DNA of 64,000 nucleotides, taken from contig SCFE01000090.1 of NCBI GenBank assembly GCA_004352715.1, positions 508,425 through 572,424 on the forward strand, written 5' to 3'. This document shows, one piece after another, positions 63,601 to 64,000 of the stretch. The notes beneath the pieces were generated by a model. That model did no database searches, was not told the DNA's origin, and saw nothing but the letters and a program-made list of their open reading frames with translations. How positions within the stretch are numbered: position 1 is the stretch's first letter; each line of letters opens with the position of its first letter. The stretch comes from Hofstenia miamia (taxonomy: Eukaryota; Xenacoelomorpha; Acoela). The position numbers and the translations under genes are program-made.

Positions 63601-63811
63601 AAGACGCCATCATCGTACTTCTTCTTTTGCGCGCAATCTTCTGTGCTAACAAACGTGCTTTGTAAGCGGCTTCTTCTGCTTGTTGTTGTGCTCTGACTTT
63701 ATGAAAATTTTCAACTACAACTCCAACAAACATATTCAGTACAAAAAACCCCACCAGTAAAAGAAAAGACAAAAAGTAGATGATCCGCCATTCATTATAA
63801 TTCTTTATTGG
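7422..63811 (-). CDS. Ca-alpha1T: T-type voltage-gated calcium channel alpha-1 subunit, 3' half (15 exons to stop)
   Basis: Pore-forming alpha-1 subunit of a low-voltage-activated (Cav3) calcium channel in the plasma membrane. Exons on the minus strand: 63811-63598, 62651-62500, 58381-58272, 57685-57484, 57405-57205, 55652-55497, 48296-48168, 26603-26378, 25531-25377, 24915-24737, 23639-23452, 23375-23129, 23081-22876, 15417-15255, 7635-7422. Lengths sum to 2742 nt, exactly 914 codons with one terminal TGA, and every junction is phase-compatible with GT-AG ends. The part present covers III-S6, the III-IV linker, all of repeat IV and a cytoplasmic tail of about 570 residues. The repeat IV pore loop has Asp in TGDNWNG; Asp in repeats III and IV (EEDD filter) is the family mark of T-type channels. 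Repeats I, II and most of III lie beyond the right edge. Residue numbers in the exon entries count from the first codon in this window. The gene symbol assumes arthropod naming. Confidence 0.95.
7870..9180 (-). pseudogene. REL-endonuclease LINE (R2/R4/Dong-type), minus-strand copy
   Basis: The reverse complement of this segment aligns by eye along its length with the plus-strand element at 9.3-11.3 kb. Shared landmarks include TACCAGTGT (near 8960), GAGCTAGACAGAGAGGC (near 8900), and the 3' terminal GGTGAGTTCCCCGAGCTG followed by GGGATACCAGC (near 7910-7930). The 3' end carries an (AAT)n tail seen as TATTATTATTATAATTATT at 7861. It has many frame breaks. Its 5' part near 9000-9100 extends further into the RT/thumb region than the plus copy. 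The apparent plus-strand ORFs here are shadows. Confidence 0.75.
9185..9302. repeat. (TAA)n/(ATT)n microsatellite at the junction of two inverted LINEs
   Basis: About 115 bp of ATT- then AAT-type triplets, partly palindromic, between the minus- and plus-oriented copies. It resembles the 3' tails of this LINE family, which also end in AAT triplets (7861 and 11325). Confidence 0.8.
9303..11335 (+). pseudogene. REL-endonuclease LINE (R2/R4/Dong-type), plus-strand 3' half
   Basis: 5'-truncated copy. It encodes the region after the RT ([33 protein letters not shown]). A frameshift near 9785 precedes [18 protein letters not shown]. Then comes a CCHC knuckle, [18 protein letters not shown]. After an 805-N gap the endonuclease core follows: [13 protein letters not shown] and IDIAVPKD (a PD-x-D pattern). 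The C-terminus is [15 protein letters not shown] and [11 protein letters not shown], with a stop at 11274-11276. CCHC plus PD-D/ExK is the restriction-like endonuclease of R2/R4/NeSL-type LINEs, which differs from the APE type. The 3' end is GGTGAGTTCCCCGAGCTG and an (AAT)n tail. Frameshifts at about 9785 and 11063 make it defective. Confidence 0.85.
10067..10871. other. assembly gap (805 N) inside the REL LINE
   Basis: Run of N. The reading frames on either side belong to the same element, so the gap hides repeat sequence. Confidence 0.99.
11990..12226. other. assembly gap (237 N) inside the APE LINE
   Basis: Run of N between the endonuclease and RT halves. Confidence 0.99.
13880..14582. 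other. assembly gap (703 N) near the LINE 3' end
   Basis: Run of N. The short frame after it, [15 protein letters not shown], looks like the end of a retrotransposon ORF, possibly the same LINE. Confidence 0.99.
14661..15254. other. intron sequence, nothing identified
   Basis: AT-rich intron between LINE debris and the 15.3 kb channel exon. No repeat or gene recognised. Confidence 0.5.
15255..15417 (-). CDS. Ca-alpha1T: T-type channel tail exon (residues 789-842)
   Basis: Reads [20 protein letters not shown], then [20 protein letters not shown], ending [14 protein letters not shown] and AG of a split Arg. The acceptor is TTTTAG and the donor GTATGG. It lies 7.5 kb from the previous exon across the Penelope and Tc1 cluster. 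The phase (1 in, 2 out) fits both neighbours. Confidence 0.82.
15560..15622. repeat. (AT)n microsatellite
   Basis: Uninterrupted TA dinucleotides for about 50 bp, flanked by degenerate TA repeats to 15645. Confidence 0.95.
15660..15740 (-). ncRNA. degenerate hammerhead-ribozyme-like motif at the Penelope end
   Basis: The minus strand reads TTGAAAATGAC, AAAAAATTTT, GTCGAAAC: a hairpin of GAC/GTC-type pairing flanked by a CUGANGA-like and a GAAA core. Penelope-like elements are known to carry minimal hammerheads in their terminal repeats. Here the CUGANGA core has at least two changes, so self-cleavage is doubtful. Confidence 0.4.
16478..16787. repeat. duplication across single-N join inside the Penelope element
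   Basis: CAAGAAAATTTATCACGTTT begins at 16478 and again at 16629, right after the N at 16628. About 145 nt match, with an 8-nt difference near the end (AGAGGATT). The duplication is almost certainly an assembly overlap. Confidence 0.85.
18040..19185 (+). pseudogene. 3' end of a further non-LTR retrotransposon
   Basis: Plus-strand frames in order: [16 protein letters not shown] (RT thumb, 18013-18360); [20 protein letters not shown] (18367-18696); and [20 protein letters not shown] with [20 protein letters not shown] and FRCPKTQ (18730-19050), a C-terminal Cys/His motif (C-x-C...H...C) common in LINE ORF2 ends. A TAG at 18360 and frame breaks interrupt it. The 3' tail ends in ATCTATCTATCTATT near 19170. 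I do not assign a clade. Higher GC and codon regularity than the surroundings suggest it is younger than the Penelope copy. Confidence 0.75.
19190..19255 (+). mobile_element. Penelope terminal fragment in opposite orientation
   Basis: AAAAGTTCGGGAACATTTCT, CCAAATGCTTGAAAATGACA and GTCGAAA match the reverse complement of 15665-15735. So a second Penelope end, on the plus strand, sits just past the LINE 3' tail. Confidence 0.8.
19260..20354 (+). mobile_element. Tc1/mariner element with intact terminal repeats, dead transposase
   Basis: Ends are CTGGCCAAAAGTTTGGGAA at 19260 and its reverse complement ending at 20354 (the 3' copy differs at about one base), flanked by TA on both sides, the Tc1/mariner target duplication. 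Length 1095 bp. The ORF at 19447 gives the N-terminal HTH ([36 protein letters not shown]). After about 19680 the frame is lost but fragments persist in other frames: a GREGACW-like block near 19880 and [12 protein letters not shown] near 20060, the region of the second catalytic Asp. The interior is full of long A, C, G and T runs. Confidence 0.85.
20377..20815. repeat. 187-bp tandem repeat, about 2.3 units
   Basis: ATGGAAATAATTTGAATATT recurs at 20411, 20598 and 20785, a constant 187-bp spacing, and the full units between them are almost identical. No N interrupts it. It starts shortly after the right end of the Tc1 element. Confidence 0.92.
20816..22260. other. intron sequence, nothing identified
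   Basis: AT-rich, no coding or repeat structure I can support. Confidence 0.5.
22266..22600. mobile_element. hAT-like non-autonomous element candidate
   Basis: The left end GGACTGTAACGATTAAGG and the reverse complement of the right end (GGCTGTAACGACTAATCG) are similar. ATCGATTA-rich subterminal sequence is present at both ends, as in hAT elements. No clean 8-bp target duplication was found. Confidence 0.5.
22876..23081 (-). CDS. Ca-alpha1T: T-type channel tail exon (residues 720-788)
   Basis: Reads [20 protein letters not shown], then [20 protein letters not shown], then a proline-rich segment [20 protein letters not shown] ending HANRK. The acceptor is TTACAG and the donor GTTTGA. The upstream intron is only 47 nt. 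The PPPAR stretch is a possible SH3/WW ligand, which is inference only. Confidence 0.84.
23129..23375 (-). CDS. Ca-alpha1T: T-type channel tail exon (residues 638-719)
   Basis: Begins [20 protein letters not shown] and continues through [20 protein letters not shown] and [18 protein letters not shown] to ELRNITS plus AG of a split Arg. The acceptor is TTTTTTAG and the donor GTAACA. The SREDL context near the middle of the tail is reminiscent of vertebrate Cav3 tails, but I cannot test that. Contains an acidic Ser-rich block and basic KWKRR. Confidence 0.84.
23452..23639 (-). CDS. Ca-alpha1T: T-type channel tail exon (residues 575-637)
   Basis: Reads [20 protein letters not shown], then [20 protein letters not shown], ending VSIDSE and the A of a split Thr. 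The donor is GTATAT and the acceptor ATTTAG. It is separated from the next exon by only 76 nt. Rich in Ser, Pro and Arg, typical of an unstructured cytoplasmic tail. Confidence 0.82.
24327..24344. other. perfect CpG palindrome
   Basis: TTCGCGACTGGTCGCGAA: 8-bp arms with a 2-base centre, containing four CpGs, in an otherwise AT-rich intron. Function unknown. Confidence 0.6.
24737..24915 (-). CDS. Ca-alpha1T: T-type channel tail exon (residues 516-574)
   Basis: Reads [20 protein letters not shown], then [20 protein letters not shown], ending in [13 protein letters not shown] and CG of a split Arg. The acceptor is ATTTAG and the donor GTAAGA. Phase 0 in, phase 2 out. Proline- and serine-rich with an acidic cluster (ELSDES); no known domain. 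Confidence 0.82.
25377..25531 (-). CDS. Ca-alpha1T: T-type channel tail exon (residues 464-515)
   Basis: Reads [20 protein letters not shown], then [20 protein letters not shown], and ends [10 protein letters not shown] before GTAAGC. Two acceptors are possible. The TTTAG before GAGGAG is the one that joins the preceding exon in frame; using the upstream TTTTTTTAG would bring a stop codon. Low-complexity, probably disordered cytoplasmic sequence with Ser/Thr suitable for phosphorylation (inference). Confidence 0.82.
25856..26058. repeat. (TA)n microsatellite with 145-N gap
   Basis: TATATA sequence flanks the gap at 25882-26026 on both sides; the gap is probably an unresolved TA tract. Confidence 0.9.
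26378..26603 (-). CDS. Ca-alpha1T: T-type channel tail exon (residues 389-463)
   Basis: Starts [20 protein letters not shown] immediately after ATTTAG and ends REIGIG at a GTATCT donor. Only phase 0 is open through the exon, matching the phase-0 end of the exon at 48168. The last base (G) pairs with GA of the next exon to give Gly. The sequence has no domain I recognise; it is moderately charged with hydrophobic patches. Assignment to the channel rests on strand, phase continuity and order. Confidence 0.82.
26604..27490. other. intron sequence, nothing identified except a short (TA)n at 27160-27182
   Basis: AT-rich. A 127-codon minus ORF at 26826-27209 runs through the TA repeat and is not convincing. 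Confidence 0.5.
27490..27596 (-). pseudogene. possible retrotransposon ORF C-terminus
   Basis: The minus strand reads [20 protein letters not shown] and [12 protein letters not shown] then a stop, a style of ending seen in CR1/L2-type LINE ORF2. Fragment only, bordered by an AT microsatellite and a gap. Confidence 0.35.
27596..27697. repeat. (AT)n microsatellite with 53-N gap
   Basis: AT dinucleotides border N at 27628-27680. Confidence 0.95.
27700..30326. other. intron sequence, nothing identified
   Basis: AT-rich stretch of the 21.6 kb intron; no family recognised. Confidence 0.5.
30327..30417 (-). other. candidate alternative (frame-shifting) exon in the 21.6 kb intron
   Basis: A 91-nt segment bounded by TTTTCAG and a perfect GTAAGT donor, open in the phase required by the upstream exon. 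It would read [20 protein letters not shown], then [10 protein letters not shown]. Its 3' half is GC- and CpG-rich in AT-rich intron. Since 91 is not a multiple of 3, inclusion between 48168 and 26603 would shift the next exon and reach a TAG about 11 codons later, giving a shortened tail or a poison exon. It could also be a false splice-site pair. Confidence 0.3.
30418..31940. other. intron sequence, nothing identified
   Basis: AT-rich. A pair of overlapping ORFs at 30516-30772 on opposite strands has no family resemblance. Confidence 0.5.
31950..32430 (-). pseudogene. internally deleted mariner/Tc1-like transposase
   Basis: The minus strand first gives an HTH-linker [18 protein letters not shown] (about 32340-32290) and [15 protein letters not shown]-like text. 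It then passes directly to a transposase C-terminus, [40 protein letters not shown], ending at a TAA near 31965. The DDE core between them is missing. GGHFENLI is a frequent ending of mariner-like transposases. Non-functional. Confidence 0.7.
32470..32710 (-). mobile_element. tRNA-derived SINE candidate
   Basis: A GC-rich island of about 240 bp. The minus strand carries an A-box-like TTAGTTGGCAAAGCGGG (32668-32688) followed about 40 nt later by a B-box-like GGTTCGGCCTT (32634-32644), the spacing of an internal Pol III promoter, then a unique body to about 32470. It lies next to the mariner remnant. A short plus-strand ORF through it is spurious. Confidence 0.45.
33010..33245. mobile_element. 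possible non-autonomous element with poly-G core and gap
   Basis: GCATAGGCGTACACAGGATT at the left and ACCCATGGCTACGAACCTG at the right border a poly-G tract interrupted by N (33074-33178). The edges look like hAT-type ends but are not clean inverted repeats. Confidence 0.3.
33958..34960. repeat. near-identical 0.5 kb duplication around single-N join
   Basis: 33958-34452 is repeated as 34454-34960 with small indels (for example a GACGGTGATTTTAATTTTAT insertion near 34720 and a 10-nt loss in the hAT end near 34899). A lone N sits at 34453. Best explained as two allelic contigs placed in tandem. Confidence 0.9.
34894..35662. mobile_element. non-autonomous hAT element with 8-bp target duplication
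   Basis: CTTAGCAG occurs immediately before (34886-34893) and after (35663-35670). The right end reads, in reverse complement, CAGTGGCGGATACAG; the left end in the first allele copy (34375) is CAAGGGCGGATACAGAGGGG. Both then run into GGGGGC. An 8-bp duplication and a CAGTGGCGGA-type terminus are hAT hallmarks. 769 bp in this copy, with no transposase recognised. In this second copy the left terminus has lost CGGATACAGA. Confidence 0.85.
35671..38763. other. intron sequence, nothing identified
   Basis: AT-rich stretch; ORFs at 36.2, 36.5, 37.4 and 38.0 kb lack family resemblance and pair with antisense ORFs. Confidence 0.5.
38764..38890 (-). promoter_or_regulatory. CpG-rich promoter-like island with ETS and YY1-type motifs
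   Basis: A roughly 130-bp island much richer in CpG than the intron around it. On the minus strand it has TCCGGAAGTCG (ETS core CCGGAAGT), and GCCGCCATC (reverse of the YY1 core GATGGCGGC), plus several CpGs. A 41-codon frame, [20 protein letters not shown] onward, spans 38889-38764. Such motif pairs are typical of TATA-less promoters. It could be an internal promoter of the channel gene, an intronic gene, or an exon; no evidence picks one. Confidence 0.35.
38891..43470. other. intron sequence, nothing identified
   Basis: AT-rich. Contains a short CCGCA pentamer repeat near 40924-40946 (CACCGCACCGCACCGCACCG) and no gene I can support. Confidence 0.5.
43472..44828 (+). mobile_element. Tc1-like transposon, degraded, with gap
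   Basis: Inverted ends GGCTGCAAAAAAAATGAGAC (43472) and AGTCTCATTTTTTTGCAGC (44810-44828) bound a 1.36 kb unit, normal for Tc1. In one frame the 5' part reads [20 protein letters not shown], then [17 protein letters not shown], the HTH and GRPR linker of Tc1 transposases, and [15 protein letters not shown]; it has a TGA just upstream, so the start is broken. After the gap the C-terminus is [20 protein letters not shown] with the catalytic Glu in SPIEN, ending at a stop 44713-44715. Confidence 0.85.
43933..44436. other. assembly gap (504 N) inside the Tc1-like element
   Basis: Run of N hiding most of the DDE core. Confidence 0.99.
44829..45768. other. intron sequence, nothing identified
   Basis: AT-rich between two transposons; no gene or repeat recognised. 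Confidence 0.5.
45769..46203. mobile_element. hAT-type MITE with long terminal inverted repeats
   Basis: The left end CAAGGGGATCTATAATACAG continues through GGCCATGACACT and TTTTCTAGCGGAGGCTG. The right end is its reverse complement over nearly 60 bp with a handful of differences. TTAAGAGC is present on both sides (45761-45768 and 46204-46211), an exact 8-bp target duplication. 435 bp, no coding capacity. Confidence 0.9.
46204..47702. other. intron sequence, nothing identified
   Basis: AT-rich; no family recognised. Confidence 0.5.
47703..48103. mobile_element. MITE with 28-bp inverted ends and TTA duplication
   Basis: AGGTGTGTTCCCACTATCGA followed by YTTTTATCA at the left; its reverse complement closes the element at 48103. 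TTA flanks both ends (47700-47702, 48104-48106). TTA fits PIF/Harbinger; TTAA overlap means piggyBac-type cannot be excluded. Related GATAAAAAATCGATAGT-like units recur inside (about 47750, 47975, 48020). It ends 64 bp from the channel exon boundary at 48168. Confidence 0.88.
48168..48296 (-). CDS. Ca-alpha1T: T-type channel exon: start of C-terminal cytoplasmic tail
   Basis: Residues 346-388. It begins [20 protein letters not shown] and ends with a highly basic [20 protein letters not shown] plus SKK. It directly continues the post-S6 motif MKHLE-ES, the gating-brake region of T-type channels, which is helical and charged. Phase 0 at both ends, acceptor TTTTAG, donor GTAAGT. The next supported exon is 21.6 kb away. 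A 401-bp MITE ends 64 bp inside that intron. Confidence 0.92.
48297..49393. other. intron sequence; duplication next to gap
   Basis: AT-rich. TTGGCTTAGACTAAGGTTTA and about 100 nt at 48897-48997 recur at 49294-49394, directly left of the 242-N gap. Confidence 0.7.
49395..49636. other. assembly gap (242 N)
   Basis: Run of N preceded by a repeat of upstream sequence and followed by a TA microsatellite (49646-49668). Confidence 0.99.
49669..51795. other. intron sequence, one unrecognised open frame
   Basis: AT-rich. A minus-strand frame at 50684-50941 ([38 protein letters not shown]) has protein-like composition but matches no family I know and has no clear splice context. It may be an old retrocopy or chance. 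Confidence 0.4.
51803..52400 (+). pseudogene. Tc1-like transposase pseudogene, 5'-truncated
   Basis: The frame from 51803 reads [20 protein letters not shown], then [20 protein letters not shown], with the first catalytic Asp (FSDxSRF) and VMVWGAIW, stopping at 52085-52087. Other frames continue: [15 protein letters not shown] (second Asp) near 52135, then [18 protein letters not shown] (catalytic Glu region) near 52215. At least two frameshifts. No left inverted repeat was found. Confidence 0.85.
52401..55496. other. intron sequence, nothing identified
   Basis: AT-rich part of the 7.2 kb intron between IV-S6 and the first tail exon. Confidence 0.5.
55497..55652 (-). CDS. Ca-alpha1T: T-type channel exon: post-pore loop and IV-S6
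   Basis: Residues 294-345. It begins [20 protein letters not shown], a cysteine-rich extracellular loop. It continues through [20 protein letters not shown], the S6 helix, to [12 protein letters not shown]. It is in phase 0 at both ends, with acceptor GTTTAG and donor GTTTGA. A longer ATG-started frame overlaps it in a different register (55390-55602) and is spurious. The four Cys residues in the loop suggest disulfides, which is inference. Confidence 0.95.
55653..57204. other. intron with microsatellite and a GC-rich block
   Basis: Contains (AT)n followed by (GATA)n at 55951-55995. At 56763-57060 there is a GC- and CCGACCC-rich block unlike its surroundings, which I cannot assign. Confidence 0.6.
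57205..57405 (-). CDS. Ca-alpha1T: T-type channel exon: IV-S5 and pore loop with EEDD aspartate
   Basis: Residues 227-293. S5 reads [20 protein letters not shown]. It is followed by a turret with two cysteines ([11 protein letters not shown]) and the pore loop [20 protein letters not shown] ending NGIMK. Asp286 in TGDNWNG is the repeat IV selectivity residue. In high-voltage calcium channels this position is normally Glu, so Asp supports the T-type call. The acceptor is TTTAG and the donor GTAAAC. It lies 78 nt after the S4 exon, the third-shortest intron seen here. Confidence 0.96.
57484..57685 (-). CDS. Ca-alpha1T: T-type channel exon: IV-S3 and IV-S4 voltage sensor
   Basis: Residues 159-226. 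[20 protein letters not shown] is S3. A short loop, [10 protein letters not shown], leads to S4 with regularly spaced Arg/Lys ([19 protein letters not shown]), the voltage sensor, and then the S4-S5 linker to MQALPQ. The donor is CAG then GTTATT, a weaker match than the others, but the next exon begins with the expected VGNL across a 78-nt intron and no other frame fits. Confidence 0.95.
58272..58381 (-). CDS. Ca-alpha1T: T-type channel exon: IV-S2
   Basis: Residues 123-158 plus two bases. The sequence [20 protein letters not shown] is followed by [16 protein letters not shown] and CG of a split Arg codon. This is the S2 helix, with the conserved F-x-x-E charge-transfer pattern (VFIMEAALK), which stabilises gating charges of S4. 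The acceptor is ATTTAG and the donor GTAAAGC. The A of the next exon completes Arg, giving RWNQLD across the junction. Confidence 0.94.
58382..59447. other. intron sequence, nothing identified
   Basis: AT-rich intron between IV-S1 and IV-S2, left of the duplicated block. Confidence 0.5.
59448..62395. repeat. 1.3-1.7 kb near-identical duplication around single-N join
   Basis: 59448-60716 is repeated as 60718-62395, with the N at 60717. Copies differ by scattered single bases, two 14-15-nt replacements (61200-61213 and about 62157-62171) and a 409-nt insertion in the second copy (61406-61814). Both copies lie in one intron and duplicate no exon. Best read as two alleles placed in series. Confidence 0.92.
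61197..61213 (+). other. Tn5/Nextera mosaic-end sequence (library contamination)
   Basis: ATGTGTATAAGAGACAG is identical to 17 of the 19 bases of the Tn5 mosaic end used in transposase-based sequencing libraries. The allelic copy at 59937-59952 has a different 14-nt sequence of equal length here. Confidence 0.92.
62500..62651 (-). CDS. Ca-alpha1T: T-type channel exon: IV-S1
   Basis: Residues 72-122. It reads [20 protein letters not shown], then the S1 helix [20 protein letters not shown], and ends HYEMPF. The acceptor TTTTAG and donor GTGAGTT are both strong. It begins in phase 1 and ends on a codon boundary. This exon is not obvious as an ATG-initiated open frame because it is only 152 nt with no leading Met; I found it by matching the S1 pattern and splice sites. 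Confidence 0.94.
62652..63597. other. intron; GC-richer block at 63240-63350 unassigned
   Basis: A minus ORF at 62833-63117 has no family resemblance. The block starting GTTGCCTGGCCCATCCCTCA at 63240 is GC-richer than its surroundings, possibly an old SINE. Confidence 0.4.
63598..63811 (-). CDS. Ca-alpha1T: T-type channel exon: III-S6 and start of III-IV linker
   Basis: Residues 1-71 plus one base. The segment [20 protein letters not shown] is the S6 helix of repeat III, followed by the [10 protein letters not shown] start of the III-IV linker, which is Ala/Gln-rich and then strongly basic (KIARKRRS). The acceptor is TTTAG before CCAATAAAG and the donor is GTTTGAG. The donor phase (1) matches the next exon, whose AA completes a Glu codon. 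The N-terminal PIKNYNEW stretch is the end of the repeat III pore region. S6 lines the inner pore, and the linker is where cytoplasmic partners usually bind. Confidence 0.95.
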
Positions 63812-64000
63812 CTAAATGCATACTGTTAGATTTTAGTAATTGATTGAATTCAATAACATAAATGCTTGGAACAAATTAATCGTTTTACCCCTAAATACCT
63901 CTCTTATTAACTAAAAGAACGTTGCAAAAATTTCGTTTTGCATTTAATTCTGAAGAATTCCTACAAAAAAATCAATTATTTTTAAAATTGCTGTTCTGAA
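63812..64000. other. start of the intron upstream of the III-S6 exon
   Basis: AT-rich; the preceding pore exon must lie beyond the window edge. Confidence 0.6.

Noticed and set aside
1-64000. CRISPR arrays, operons or prokaryotic defence systems
   Set aside because: The sequence is eukaryotic, with spliced genes and LINE/DNA transposons; no regularly spaced short repeats were seen.

Overview
This window is a gap-containing draft assembly of an AT-rich, intron-rich, transposon-rich eukaryotic genome. Its only cellular gene that I can support runs on the minus strand: the 3' half of an alpha-1 subunit gene of a T-type (Cav3) voltage-gated calcium channel. I could read 15 exons (63811 down to 7422). 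Every junction is GT-AG and phase-compatible, and together they give 914 in-frame codons ending in TGA. The wording of repeat IV (pore with TGDNWNG, an NCCVS extracellular segment, ESHK after S6) looks arthropod-like to me. A chelicerate such as a spider is my best guess, but this is inference from family memory and not a search result.

Layout from the gene's 5' side (right end) to its 3' side (left end): III-S6 exon (63.6-63.8 kb); IV-S1 (62.5 kb); IV-S2 (58.3 kb); IV-S3/S4 (57.5 kb); IV-S5/pore (57.2 kb); IV-S6 (55.5 kb); start of the cytoplasmic tail (48.2 kb); a 21.6 kb intron; seven tail exons (26.6 to 22.9 kb, then 15.3 kb); and a terminal exon at 7.4-7.6 kb. Left of 7.4 kb is downstream sequence with an old LINE and a promoter-like CCAAT/CRE cluster.

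The introns hold most of the remaining content: a head-to-head pair of REL-endonuclease LINEs (7.9-11.3 kb), an APE-endonuclease LINE (11.3-14.7 kb), a Penelope-like element with a GIY-YIG domain (15.65-18.0 kb), another LINE 3' end (18.0-19.2 kb), four degraded Tc1/mariner copies (19.3, 32, 43.5 and 51.8 kb), hAT-type non-autonomous elements with target duplications (34.4-35.7 and 45.8-46.2 kb), a MITE lying 64 bp from an exon (47.7-48.1 kb), a tRNA-derived SINE candidate (32.5 kb) and tandem repeats.

Assembly quality matters here. Each of four single-N joins is flanked by a near-identical duplicated sequence, which looks like unmerged allelic contigs. One of these copies contains a 17-base match to the Tn5/Nextera mosaic end, so part of the window is a sequencing artefact. 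I found no operon-like or defence-like system. The most interesting biological candidates are a possible frame-shifting alternative exon at 30.3 kb and a CpG-rich ETS/YY1 promoter-like island inside the largest intron at 38.8 kb.
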